DNA of 30,694 nucleotides from JACQGZ01 sp050695215 (GCA_050695215.1 JBOGSD010000096.1:1-30694); one strand, 5' to 3'. Numbered from the stretch's first letter, positions 22,434 through 29,727 are shown. Translations and numbers: made by a program. The notes: a model not told the origin generated them from the sequence alone.

Positions 22434-22928
22434 CTATTTTCGGGCCGCGGCCCGCATCGCCGGAGCCGGAGGGCGGGCCGGCGGGGGAGGCGCCGCCCCG
22501 GCGGGGCGGAGGCGCGCCGCCGGACGGGGGCCGCTCAGATCCGCCAGGGTCAGCCGGTCTAGCACCCCTTCGGCGGCGACCTTGATCGCCACCCACATCG
22601 GCCGCAGGCCGCAGCCGACGGCGTAAGCGCAGTCGGGATCGTCTACCTCGGCGCACCACCAGGGAGAGGCACCCTCCTCCAGCACGTCAAACGCCTCCCG
22701 CAGGTGAATCTGCGCCGGGGGACGGGAGAGGCTGTGCCCTCCCGTGGGGCCGCGCTTGCTCCGGAGGAGGCCCGCGCGCCGCAGCGAGGTCATCAACTGG
22801 TTCAGGTAGGATTCGGGCAACCCCTGGCGGACGGCGATCTCATGGCTCCGGACGTACCCTTCGCCATAGTGGGCGGCCAGGTCGATCAAGGCCCGAAGTC
22901 CGTATTCCGCGCGGCTGCTCACTTTCAT
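22434..22928 (-). CDS. Rrf2 family transcriptional regulator with Fe-S-type cysteines
   Basis: The 164-residue regulator begins MKVSSRAEYGLRALIDLAAH, the typical Rrf2 winged-HTH start, with recognition region GLPESYLNQLMTSLRRAGLL and the wing RGPTGGHSL. Three cysteines, C92, C100 and C106 (WWCAEVDDPDC and AYAVGC), stand where IscR has its [2Fe-2S] ligands 92, 98 and 104. It could therefore sense iron-sulfur status; CymR-type Rrf2 proteins, which repress cysteine genes, lack these cysteines. The start overlaps the stop of mec (ATGA), making it the last gene of the cysteine operon and a candidate regulator of it. The Pro/Ala/Arg-rich tail after about residue 130 looks unstructured. Confidence 0.9.
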   Translation of the reverse strand: MKVSSRAEYGLRALIDLAAHYGEGYVRSHEIAVRQGLPESYLNQLMTSLRRAGLLRSKRGPTGGHSLSRPPAQIHLREAFDVLEEGASPWWCAEVDDPDCAYAVGCGLRPMWVAIKVAAEGVLDRLTLADLSGPRPAARLRPAGAAPPPPARPPAPAMRAAARK

Positions 22929-23320
22929 TGCACGACCACATCCTCTGCGGCGACGCTCCGGTCGGTGATGCGAAACCCGCGCACCTCCGGCCGGTCCCAG
23001 TCCCTCAGGGATATGATAATATACACGGCCTCCGGATAGAACGCCCGGGCGACGTCGGTGCGGGACGGCACCGCTTCCGACGCCGTGTGGGAATGGTAGA
23101 TCCCCACGAGGTCCCATCCGGCCTCGTCCAGCTCCTTGTGGAACTCGAACAACTGCCGGTCGTCCAGCCGGTAGGTGTAGGGACTCTCGTCGGCGTTGCG
23201 TCCCCGCAGGACTCGCAGCACCCGCCCCTCCCGGCCGGCCAGCAGTCCGCAGCATTCGTTCGGGAACTCGGCTCGAGCATGGGCGACAATCTCCTCATAG
23301 TGCGCGCGGCTGAGCACCAT
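22925..23320 (-). CDS. mec: JAMM/MPN metalloprotease, Mec-like (M67)
   Basis: The 131-residue single-domain protease shows the complete JAMM zinc site: E22 in FPNECCGLLAG and H76-x-H78-x7-S86-x2-D89 in YHSHTASEAVPSRTD. In Mycobacterium tuberculosis, Mec releases cysteine from the CysO-cysteine adduct made by CysM; QbsD-type relatives instead trim the tail of a sulfur-carrier protein to expose its GG end. Both jobs fit here, because the operon encodes CysM and a CysO homologue with extra residues after GG. ATG 23320 lies eight bases after the cysM stop and directly behind GGCGGGAG. The 3' end overlaps rrf2 by four bases. Confidence 0.92.
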   Translation of the reverse strand: MVLSRAHYEEIVAHARAEFPNECCGLLAGREGRVLRVLRGRNADESPYTYRLDDRQLFEFHKELDEAGWDLVGIYHSHTASEAVPSRTDVARAFYPEAVYIIISLRDWDRPEVRGFRITDRSVAAEDVVVQ

Positions 23321-23328
23321 CTCCCGCC

Positions 23329-24249
23329 TCAGGCGAAGAGGCCTGTGGAGAGGTAGCGGTCGCCGCCGTCCGGCAGCACCGCGACGATGATCCCCTCGTC
23401 AATGTCCTCGGCCAGCCGCAGCGCCGCGGTCATGGCCGCGCCCGCGGAGGGACCGACCAGCCACCCCTCTTCCGCCGCCAGGCGGCGCGTCATCTCGTAG
23501 GCCGGTTCCGTCCGCACGGCGATGACGTGGTGATGCACGGCGGGATCATAGATGCCGGGAACGATGGAGGAGGCCATGTGCTTAAGCCCCTCCAGGCCGT
23601 GCAGCGGCCCCTCGGGCTCCACGGCCACGATTCGCACGGCCGGGGCGTGCTCCCGCAAACGCCGGCCGACGCCCATCACCGTCCCGGAGGTGCCCAGCCC
23701 GGCGACAAAATGCGTCAGCCGCCCCTCGGTCTGCGCGAGGATCTCCGCGCCGGTGCCGTCGTAGTGGGCGCGCCAATTGGCGGGGTTGTTGTACTGATCG
23801 AGCAGGACATAGCGGGCGGGATCGGCATCGCGGCGGGCGCGGGCCTCTACGATGGCGCCGTCCGATCCTTCCAGCGGGTCGGAATAGACGAGCCGCGCTC
23901 CGTACGCGCGGATGACGCGCTTGCGTTCTTCGCTCACGTTCTCGGGCATCACCAGCTCGACCCGGTAGCCTTTCGCCGCCCCGATCATGGCGTAGGCGAT
24001 GCCGGCGTTGCCGGAGGTCGAGTCGAGCAACACCTTCTCCGGCGTCAACCGCCCGTCGCGTTCAGCCTCCTCGATCATGCGCAGGATGGGCCGATCCTTG
24101 ACCGATCCACCGGGGTTGAACCACTCCGCCTTCGCCCAGACCTCCACGCCCCGCGGGATGCCGCGCAGACGCGCCGCCCGCAGCAGCGGGGTGTGGCCGA
24201 TGCGCTCGAGGAGGCTGCCGCTGGCCGTGGTCATCGCCGGCGTGGTCAA
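23329..24249 (-). CDS. cysM: CysM-type cysteine synthase (PLP, likely sulfur-carrier dependent)
   Basis: This PLP enzyme of about 306 residues is of the cysteine synthase fold. The Schiff-base lysine is K51 in NPGGSVKDRPILRMI, a form shared with mycobacterial CysM. The substrate loop is STSGNAG (77-83), and LGTSGTVMGVGRRL holds the phosphate of PLP. CysM of this type uses O-phosphoserine and CysO-thiocarboxylate rather than acetylserine and sulfide; the neighbouring cysO, mec and SerK-like genes strongly suggest the same here. TTG 24249 overlaps the previous stop (TTGA), in keeping with the operon's other overlaps. ATG 24234 is a plausible alternative and leaves the family core intact. It lacks CBS domains, unlike the paralogue at 25082-26482. 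Confidence 0.9.
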   Translation of the reverse strand: MTTPAMTTASGSLLERIGHTPLLRAARLRGIPRGVEVWAKAEWFNPGGSVKDRPILRMIEEAERDGRLTPEKVLLDSTSGNAGIAYAMIGAAKGYRVELVMPENVSEERKRVIRAYGARLVYSDPLEGSDGAIVEARARRDADPARYVLLDQYNNPANWRAHYDGTGAEILAQTEGRLTHFVAGLGTSGTVMGVGRRLREHAPAVRIVAVEPEGPLHGLEGLKHMASSIVPGIYDPAVHHHVIAVRTEPAYEMTRRLAAEEGWLVGPSAGAAMTAALRLAEDIDEGIIVAVLPDGGDRYLSTGLFA

Positions 24250-25085
24250 TCGTCGAAGAGCACGGTCGATTCGGGATAGACGCGCACGCGGTGGCCGAGC
24301 AGCCGCTCGTGGATCAGCTCGCTCAGGGCCGCGTTCTTCGCCTCGAGGCTTCCCGGCGCGCGCAGCAGTTCCAGCGGCAGGTTCACCCGCAGGGCCCGGT
24401 TCGGGATGACGTGGCGGGTGATGCCGGTCGGCAGTTTTTCGTCCAGGGCGGCGAGAGCGAGGATCTGCTCCTTGGTGAAGGTGGGGAAGAGCACGAGCGC
24501 GCCGATGCGATCGTACTCTTCGCGCAGTTCGTCGAGATCGTCGCTGAGGACCCGGTAGATGCGGAGGCGGCCGTTGTAGGCGCCCACGACGGCGCGCAGC
24601 GCGGCGATCTGGCCGGGAAACCCCCCCTGGGCGGGGACGCCCCGCGCCGTCCCTGCAGCAAGGATGCCGCAGGCTACTTCACCCGCCGCCAGGGCGCGCG
24701 CCACGTTCTCCCGCTCGCCGAGATCCACCATGAATCCCGGAGGGAGGAGTCCGTCCAGCGCGGGCCCGTCCTCGCGCAGGAGATGGTGCCACACCGCCAG
24801 CCGGATCTCCGGCGCCGGGTAGTCGACCACCTGCACGAGATGCGCAGTCACCCGCAACCGTCGCAGGGCGCTGGTGCGGTTCGCTCCGTCGAGGATGACG
24901 AAGCCGCCCGCCGGCAGCGCCGCGGCCACGGGGGGATTCCGCAGCACACCGTCGGCCACCAGCGCGTCCACCAACGCGTCGACCCGCTGTCCGTCGGCAT
25001 CTTCATGGAGGTGCACCGCGTCCGCCTCGACGATGCGCAGCGTCGGGAGCGGCTGCCCGGAAGGAAACTGGAGCGGCCGGCTCAC
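24246..25085 (-). CDS. ParB/SbnI-SerK-like protein, candidate free-serine kinase
   Basis: The 279-residue protein has a ParB/sulfiredoxin-type N-terminal domain: LRIVEADAVHLHEDAD (E28), RVDALVDALVADGVLRNPPV (34-53) and FVILDGANRTSAL (62-74). In archaeal SerK and staphylococcal SbnI the equivalent 'LHE' glutamate and 'DGxHR' loop form the active site that phosphorylates free serine to O-phosphoserine. The C-terminal half (about 150-279) is specific to this kind of protein, with no helix-turn-helix, so DNA partitioning is unlikely. It sits between cbs and cysM with 4-bp overlaps on both sides (GTG 25085). Supplying O-phosphoserine to CysM is the natural reading. The kinase role is inferred from motif and context; the histidine of DGxHR is an asparagine here. 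Confidence 0.65.
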   Translation of the reverse strand: MSRPLQFPSGQPLPTLRIVEADAVHLHEDADGQRVDALVDALVADGVLRNPPVAAALPAGGFVILDGANRTSALRRLRVTAHLVQVVDYPAPEIRLAVWHHLLREDGPALDGLLPPGFMVDLGERENVARALAAGEVACGILAAGTARGVPAQGGFPGQIAALRAVVGAYNGRLRIYRVLSDDLDELREEYDRIGALVLFPTFTKEQILALAALDEKLPTGITRHVIPNRALRVNLPLELLRAPGSLEAKNAALSELIHERLLGHRVRVYPESTVLFDD

Positions 25086-26482
25086 TGCCGGCTGAGCTTG
25101 CGCGCGAGGTGGTCGATGACGTCGATCTTGGTGACGATGCCGGTGACGCGCCCCCCGTCCACCACCACGGCGGCGTTGGCGTTGAGGAAGGTCTCGGCCA
25201 GCCCGTCCACGGGCGTCTTTGGCGTGACGACGGGCGGCGCCGGGTCGACGATGGAGGTAATCGGATCGTCCAACCCGTGTCCGCCTTCCAGCAGATAGCT
25301 GAGCAGGTCCACCTCGCTGATCATCCCGACGAGCCGCTCGCCGGCGACGACGGGCAGTTGCGAGACGTCGAACCGTTTCATCTTCCCGACGACGTGGCGC
25401 ACCGGCTCTTCGGGGACGGCGGTCACCAGCTCGAGGCCCTTGGCCCGGAGCAAATCCTCCACCGTCCCCATCTCCGTCTCCAGGAAACCGTGCTCCCGCA
25501 TCCAGTCGTCGGAGAAAATCTTGGAGAGGTAGCGCAGCCCGGAGTCGGGCAGGACCACCGCGGCGCGCTTCCCTTCCCCATGGCCGGGCAGGGTGCGCAG
25601 GTACTTCAGCGCCCCGGCGACCGCGGTGCCGCTGGATCCGCCGCAGAAGATGCCTTCCTCCCGGACTAACCGGCGCGTCATCAGGAAGGACTCCCGGTCT
25701 GTCACCTGCACGACGTCGTCGACGACGCTAAAGTCCATCGTGCCGGGGAGAAAGTCCTCGCCGATCCCTTCGACCTTATAGGTGTGCGCCTCCGGCAGCC
25801 GGCCGGTGCGGAAGTACTCTGTGTAGACGGAGCCGATCGGATCGACCCCGACCACGGTGAGGCCGGGACGTCGTTCCTTCAGGTAGCGCCCCGCGCCGGA
25901 GATGGTCCCGCCCGTGCCCATGCCGCAGACCAGGACGTCCAGCCGCCCGCCGGTTTGTTCCCACAGTTCGGGGCCGAGCGTCTCGTAGTGGGCGCGCGGA
26001 TTGGCGGGGTTGTGGTACTGGTCGGCGTAGAAGGCGCTGGGGGTCTCGGCGGCCAGCCGCCGGCTGACGCTGTAGTAGGAGCGAGGGTCGTCCGGGTCGA
26101 CGGCGGTGGGCGTGATCACCACCCGCGCGCCGAAGGCCCGCAGCAGGCGGATCTTCTCCTCCGACATCTTGTCCGGCATGACGAAGATGCAGCGGTAGCC
26201 GCGCACCGCCGCCGCCATCGCCAGCGCCATGCCCGTATTGCCGGAGGTGGCCTCGACGATCGTCCCCCCGGGGCTGAGGCGCCCGTCCGCCTCGGCGTCG
26301 CCGATGACGGTGAGGGCGATGCGGTCCTTCACCGACCCGCCGGGGTTGAGGAATTCCAGTTTCGCCACCACGTCGGCGCGCACGCCGCGTGTGACCTTGT
26401 GCAGCCGGACCAGCGGCGTCCCGCCGATGATCGCGAGGACGGTGTCCTGGATCGCGTCGCCGGTGCGGGGTTCGACCTTCAC
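25082..26482 (-). CDS. cbs: Cystathionine beta-synthase with C-terminal CBS domain pair
   Basis: The 466-residue protein has a PLP domain (about 1-320) with K52 in NPGGSVKDR, the TSGNTG loop (79-84) and GTGGTISGAG. Tandem CBS modules follow at about 345-466 (VRHVVGKMKRFDVSQLPVV, later GLAETFLNANAAVVVDGGR). The enzyme condenses serine (or O-phospho/O-acetylserine) with homocysteine to give cystathionine, and some relatives make cysteine directly. CBS pairs usually bind adenosyl ligands such as SAM or AMP and tune activity. GTG 26482 overlaps the cysO stop (GTGA) and the 3' end overlaps the SerK-like gene. With the metB-like enzyme upstream it completes reverse transsulfuration. Confidence 0.93.
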   Translation of the reverse strand: MKVEPRTGDAIQDTVLAIIGGTPLVRLHKVTRGVRADVVAKLEFLNPGGSVKDRIALTVIGDAEADGRLSPGGTIVEATSGNTGMALAMAAAVRGYRCIFVMPDKMSEEKIRLLRAFGARVVITPTAVDPDDPRSYYSVSRRLAAETPSAFYADQYHNPANPRAHYETLGPELWEQTGGRLDVLVCGMGTGGTISGAGRYLKERRPGLTVVGVDPIGSVYTEYFRTGRLPEAHTYKVEGIGEDFLPGTMDFSVVDDVVQVTDRESFLMTRRLVREEGIFCGGSSGTAVAGALKYLRTLPGHGEGKRAAVVLPDSGLRYLSKIFSDDWMREHGFLETEMGTVEDLLRAKGLELVTAVPEEPVRHVVGKMKRFDVSQLPVVAGERLVGMISEVDLLSYLLEGGHGLDDPITSIVDPAPPVVTPKTPVDGLAETFLNANAAVVVDGGRVTGIVTKIDVIDHLARKLSRQ

Positions 26483-26775
26483 CGGCCTGGACCCCTGGCC
26501 GCGCGGCCACCGGCCATCGCCGGGATCACCGACACCTCGTCACCGCCCGCCACCGGCGTGGCCTGGCCTCCCAGCGTGCGGATCTCCGCGCCGTTGAGGA
26601 AGACGTTGATGTAGGCGCGCACCTGACCCCCCTCATCGAGGATCTGCCCGCTCAGGCCAGGGTAGGCCGTAGTCAGGTTGCCCAGGACCTCGCCGACCGT
26701 CGCGCCCGGCACCTCCACCCGGGATTGACCGCCGGTCTGACGGCGCAGCGGGGAGGGCACGAACACGACCGCCAT
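26479..26775 (-). CDS. cysO: CysO-like ubiquitin-fold sulfur carrier (ThiS/MoaD family) with C-terminal extension
   Basis: The 98-residue protein resembles mycobacterial CysO throughout: FVPSPLRRQTGGQSRVEVPG, then VGEVLGNLTTAYPGL, VRAYINVFLNGAEIR, and the terminal block VSVIPAMAGG (81-90). CysO normally ends at this GG, whose thiocarboxylate donates sulfur to CysM. Here eight residues, RAARGPGR, follow before the stop. QbsE-type carriers with short tails need a JAMM protease to expose GG, and such a protease (mec) is in the operon. The tail coding overlaps the start of cbs (GTGA), so it might instead be a by-product of gene overlap. A GAGGTGAGC site precedes ATG 26775, nine bases after the metB stop. 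An activating MoeB/MoeZ-like enzyme is not in the window. Confidence 0.9.
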   Translation of the reverse strand: MAVVFVPSPLRRQTGGQSRVEVPGATVGEVLGNLTTAYPGLSGQILDEGGQVRAYINVFLNGAEIRTLGGQATPVAGGDEVSVIPAMAGGRAARGPGR

Positions 26776-26784
26776 CAGCTCACC

Positions 26785-27927
26785 TCAGCGTTCCAGCGCC
26801 TGCTCGAGGTCGGCCACCAGGTCCTCCGCATGTTCAATGCCCACCGAGAGGCGCAGCAACCCTTCGTCGACCGCCAGGGGGGACCCTGTCAGGCTGGCGT
26901 GCGTCATCGAGGCGGGGTGATCGATCAGCGACTCCACCCCGCCCAGGCTCTCCGCGAGCAGGAAGAGGCGCGTCCGCGAGGCGACTGCCCGGGCGGCCGC
27001 GGAGCCCCCGCGGACGATGAAGGAGACCATCCCGCCGGAGTGGCTCATCTGCCTCCCCGCCAGTTCGTGGCCCGGATGAGATGCCAGCCCGGGGTAGAAG
27101 ACCCGGTCCACCTGAGGGTGCCTGACCAGCGCCTCCGCCACGGCGGCGGCGTTGGCGGCGTGGCGGTCCATGCGCACCGCCAGGGTGCGTAACCCCCGCA
27201 GCACCAACCAGCTGTCGAACGGCCCGGGGACGCCCCCGGCGGCATTCTGATGGAACTTCAGCTGTTCGTACAGGTCCTGCCGCGACGTCACGAGCGCGCC
27301 GCCGACGACGTCACTGTGCCCGCCCAGGTATTTGGTCGTGGAGTGCACCACCAGGTCGGCGCCGAGGCGGAGGGGTTGCTGTCCATAGGGGGTGGCAAAG
27401 GTGTTGTCGACCGCCACCAGCGCTCCGCGCTCGCGCCCCAACGCGGACAGGCGGGCGATGTCGATGATCTTCAGGTAGGGGTTGGTCGGCGTCTCGATGA
27501 AGACCAGGCGGGTGCGGTCGGTGAACGCCTGGGCAGTCGCGCGCGCGTCGGTCATGTCCACGAAGGTGCTGGTGATGCCGTAGCGCGCCAGCACCCGGAC
27601 GAACAGCCGGTAGGTGCCCCCATAGACGTCGTCGGGCGCCACGACATGGTCGCCCGATTTCAACAGCAGGGCCAGCGTCGTAATCGCCGCCATCCCCGAG
27701 GCGAACGCCAACCCGTGGGCGGCGTCTTCGAGGGACGCCAGGGCGCGCTCCAACGCGGTGCGCGTCGGGTTGGCGGTGCGCGAGTAGTCGTACCCGCGGT
27801 GCTCTCCCGGCGCGGTCTGCGCGTAGGTGGCGGTCTGGTAGATGGGCGTGATCACGGCGCCCGTCGCCGGATCGGGGTCCTGTCCGTCGTGGATGGCGCG
27901 CGTCTCGAACCGATCGGCGCGGCTCAT
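26785..27927 (-). CDS. metB: Cystathionine gamma-synthase/lyase (Cys/Met PLP enzyme)
   Basis: The 380-residue fold-type I PLP enzyme is complete. It has FETRAIHDGQDPDPATGAV at the start, YDYSRTANPTR (46-56), FASGMAAI for phosphate binding, ETPTNPYLKIID, VDNTFATPYGQQP and the Schiff-base lysine K199 in VHSTTKYLGGHSD. MetB-type enzymes make cystathionine from acyl-homoserine; gamma-lyases split it to cysteine. Sequence by eye does not separate the two, but standing next to cystathionine beta-synthase favours gamma-lyase action (methionine to cysteine). ATG 27927 overlaps the lipB stop (ATGA). It is the second gene of the cysteine operon. Confidence 0.92.
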   Translation of the reverse strand: MSRADRFETRAIHDGQDPDPATGAVITPIYQTATYAQTAPGEHRGYDYSRTANPTRTALERALASLEDAAHGLAFASGMAAITTLALLLKSGDHVVAPDDVYGGTYRLFVRVLARYGITSTFVDMTDARATAQAFTDRTRLVFIETPTNPYLKIIDIARLSALGRERGALVAVDNTFATPYGQQPLRLGADLVVHSTTKYLGGHSDVVGGALVTSRQDLYEQLKFHQNAAGGVPGPFDSWLVLRGLRTLAVRMDRHAANAAAVAEALVRHPQVDRVFYPGLASHPGHELAGRQMSHSGGMVSFIVRGGSAAARAVASRTRLFLLAESLGGVESLIDHPASMTHASLTGSPLAVDEGLLRLSVGIEHAEDLVADLEQALER

Positions 27928-28658
27928 CGGGCCGACGACGCCCCAGACGCCGCCGCCGCGAGCGGGGCCGCCGGGGCCTCCAGCCTCCGGCCGATCTCTT
28001 CCCGCGTCGCGTCCGTCAGTGACAGACCGAAGACCTCAGCGAAGTGACGGGCGTATTCGGGGGCGACCTCATCGACGGAGATGGGCCCGCCCGTTTCGCG
28101 GGAGAGCGCCGTGACGGGGCGTCCCAACCCGCAGGGGTTGATCCAGGAGAAGGGCTCGAGGTCGGTGGAGACGTTCAGGGCCATCCCGTGCATCGTGACG
28201 CGGCGCTTCACCGCCACCCCGACGGCCGCGATCTTGGTACCGCCGACCCAGACCCCCGGGGAGCCGCGGACCCGCTCGCCGATCACCCCGAAGGCGGCGA
28301 CGGTGCGGATGATCGACTCCTCCAGCGCCCGCATGAAGCGCCCCACGTCTTCATCCAGCGCCCGCAGGTCCAGAATCGGATAGGCGACCAGCTGACCCGG
28401 CCCGTGATAGGTGACGCTGCCGCCGCGCTCGATGTCGTACACCGCGACGCCGCGCTGGCGCAGCAGGTCGCGGGAGAGCAAGAGGTGGCCCCGCTCGCCG
28501 GAGCGGCCGATGGTGACGACCGGCGGGTGCTGCAGGAGGAGGAGGACATCGGGGACCCTCCCGGCCTGCCGCGCGGCCACGAGGGCGCGCTGCAGCGCCC
28601 AGGCCTCCTCGAAGGGGACCAGGCCATCGAGGGCCAGCAGAAGAGCTTCCCGCGTCAC
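27924..28658 (-). CDS. lipB: Octanoyltransferase LipB
   Basis: The 244-residue enzyme transfers the octanoyl chain from acyl-carrier protein to lipoyl domains, the first step of lipoate synthesis. It has GRSGERGHLL, ERGGSVTYHGPGQLVAYPILDL in two blocks (RGGSVTYHGPGQ at 78-89), the active-site lysine K142 in GGTKIAAVGV and the acyl cysteine C176 in WINPCGLG. No lipA (sulfur insertion) gene is nearby; a link to the cysteine operon through the sulfur need of lipoate is only a guess. GTG 28658 lies inside the first unit of a 26-bp tandem repeat, six bases after a TAGAAT box and with no Shine-Dalgarno, so a leaderless message is likely. The protein ends in a low-complexity Ala/Ser tail overlapping metB. 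Confidence 0.93.
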   Translation of the reverse strand: MTREALLLALDGLVPFEEAWALQRALVAARQAGRVPDVLLLLQHPPVVTIGRSGERGHLLLSRDLLRQRGVAVYDIERGGSVTYHGPGQLVAYPILDLRALDEDVGRFMRALEESIIRTVAAFGVIGERVRGSPGVWVGGTKIAAVGVAVKRRVTMHGMALNVSTDLEPFSWINPCGLGRPVTALSRETGGPISVDEVAPEYARHFAEVFGLSLTDATREEIGRRLEAPAAPLAAAASGASSAR

Positions 28659-28733
28659 GGCTTCATTCTATCTTTGCCCGACACGAGTTCAGTGTATCTT
28701 TGCCCGACACGGCTTCATTCTATCCTTGCCCGG
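28656..28733 (-). repeat. Three tandem 26-bp repeats at the cysteine-operon promoter
   Basis: Units are at 28656-28681, 28682-28707 and 28708-28733. Unit 2 matches unit 1 at 22 of 26 positions and unit 3 at 24 of 26. On the minus strand every unit contains a -10-like hexamer (TAGAAT, TACACT, TAGAAT) followed six bases later by GTG. They are contiguous, without spacers, and lie between the FTR1 stop and lipB. Confidence 0.9.
28659..28670 (-). promoter_or_regulatory. Candidate leaderless promoter -10 box of the lipB-cysteine operon
   Basis: TAGAAT (28670-28665 on the minus strand, one change from TATAAT) is followed by GAAGCC and then the lipB GTG at 28658. That six-base spacing is what leaderless genes show. 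No clear -35 is visible; upstream repeat units may serve as extra -10 boxes or as regulator sites. Confidence 0.55.
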
Positions 28734-28764
28734 ACGGCTGCGGCGAGCGCAGGAGGAGCCGGCC

Positions 28765-29598
28765 CTAGCGCGCGCGCTGAGGAGAAGGGCGCAGTTCTCT
28801 GACCGTGGGCGGCCGGAAGTAGGCCCACCCGACCAGCGCGAGATAGCTGAAGTAGGCCAACGCTTCGACCAGCGAGGGGTTGCCATTGTACCCGAAGAGC
28901 GCCTTGAGGAAGCTGCCCAGGATGGAGGATTCGGGCAGAACGCCGTTCATGTCCCAGACCGGGTCCACCAGGGCGGGGATCAGGCCGGCCTCCTGAAACT
29001 CGTGGATGCCGTGGGCGAGCAACCCCGCGGCAAAGAGGAGCAGCAGCACGCTGGTGACGTTGAAGAAGGCCCGCAGATTCAGGCGGTAGGTGCCGCGGTA
29101 GAGCAGGTAGCCCAGCAGCACCGCCGCGGCCAGGCCGAGCAGCCCTCCGGCGGTGGCGGCCAGCGGCGTCGCCGCCCGGACCGCCGCGAACATGAAGAGC
29201 GCCGTCTCCAGGCCCTCGCGGCCCACGGCCACGAAGGCCAGCGTCCCCAGCGCCACCACGGTCCCCGTCTCCAGGGCGCTCTGCACCTGGGCGTGCAGGT
29301 GGGCGCGGATGTTGATGGCCTGACGGCGCATCCAGAAGATCATGTAGGTGAGCACGGCCGCCGCGGTGAGCATGGCCGTGCCCTCAAACAACTCCTCGGC
29401 CCGCCCCCGGATGCCCCCCGCGGTGAGAAAAATCGCCGCGCCGGCGACCAGGCTCACGAGGGCGGAGAGCGCCACCCCCCACCACACCGCCCCGGCCTTC
29501 TCCTGGTTTCCAGTCCTGGCCAGGTAGGCCAGGATGATGCCCACGATCAGAGCGGCCTCCAGGCCTTCACGCAGCGTGATCAGGAAGGATGGCGCCAT
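28765..29598 (-). CDS. FTR1/EfeU family iron permease
   Basis: The 277-residue membrane protein has about seven hydrophobic helices and the two REGLE iron-ligand motifs of the FTR1 family: R10-E14 in LREGLEAALIVG and R127-E131 in VGREGLETALFMF. Relatives import ferric or ferrous iron (yeast Ftr1, bacterial EfeU/FtrC), often together with an oxidase or periplasmic EfeO; neither is in the window. The short form with no periplasmic domain is EfeU-like. I chose ATG 29598 because the first helix begins right there; the longer frame from 29655 adds 19 non-conserved residues. A near-consensus DtxR/IdeR box lies about 70 bases upstream and a half-box touches the start codon, so iron repression is likely. 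Confidence 0.92.
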   Translation of the reverse strand: MAPSFLITLREGLEAALIVGIILAYLARTGNQEKAGAVWWGVALSALVSLVAGAAIFLTAGGIRGRAEELFEGTAMLTAAAVLTYMIFWMRRQAINIRAHLHAQVQSALETGTVVALGTLAFVAVGREGLETALFMFAAVRAATPLAATAGGLLGLAAAVLLGYLLYRGTYRLNLRAFFNVTSVLLLLFAAGLLAHGIHEFQEAGLIPALVDPVWDMNGVLPESSILGSFLKALFGYNGNPSLVEALAYFSYLALVGWAYFRPPTVRELRPSPQRAR

Positions 29599-29600
29599 CG

Positions 29601-29612
29601 GTAGGTTAGACT
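29601..29612. promoter_or_regulatory. Partial DtxR/IdeR-like half-site at the FTR1 start
   Basis: TAGGTTAG (29602-29609) equals the left half of the DtxR/IdeR iron box and is followed by ACT. It abuts the FTR1 start codon at 29598, where a bound repressor would block initiation. The right half is not conserved, so this is a weak call on its own. Confidence 0.35.
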
Positions 29613-29668
29613 CCCGGACTCCTCGGGCGGATGAGTGGACCGCGCGGACGCGCACTGGCGCGCCGGCC

Positions 29669-29687
29669 CCCGGTTAGGCTATCCTAA
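29669..29687. promoter_or_regulatory. Candidate DtxR/IdeR iron box
   Basis: Fifteen of 19 bases match the IdeR consensus TTAGGTTAGSCTAACCTAA, with an unbroken GGTTAGGCTA and a CCTAA. The core TTAGG-CTAT-CCTAA (29674-29687) is a perfect inverted repeat. It lies in the divergent FTR1/Zur-like intergenic region, next to a TTGACT (29691-29696) on the plus strand, and could control both genes. Confidence 0.6.
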
Positions 29688-29711
29688 TTCTTGACTTGCG
29701 GACAAGAGAAT

Positions 29712-29727
29712 CAACGAACAATCGTTG
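29712..29727. promoter_or_regulatory. Inverted repeat upstream of the Fur/Zur-family gene
   Basis: CAACGA-ACAA-TCGTTG (29712-29727) is a perfect 6-bp-arm palindrome ending nine bases before ATG 29737. It is a possible autoregulatory operator, but it does not resemble known AT-rich Fur or Zur boxes. Confidence 0.4.

Noticed and set aside
23527..24279. Plus-strand frames opposite the cysteine operon
   Set aside because: They lack motifs and lie opposite genes with complete catalytic residues and overlapping start/stop codons.
28656..28733. Reading the three 26-bp repeats as a CRISPR array
   Set aside because: The units are contiguous with no spacers, are imperfect, and contain promoter-like elements; no cas genes are present.
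29691..29719. TTGACT as the -35 of the Fur-family gene
   Set aside because: No acceptable -10 hexamer lies 16-18 bases downstream.
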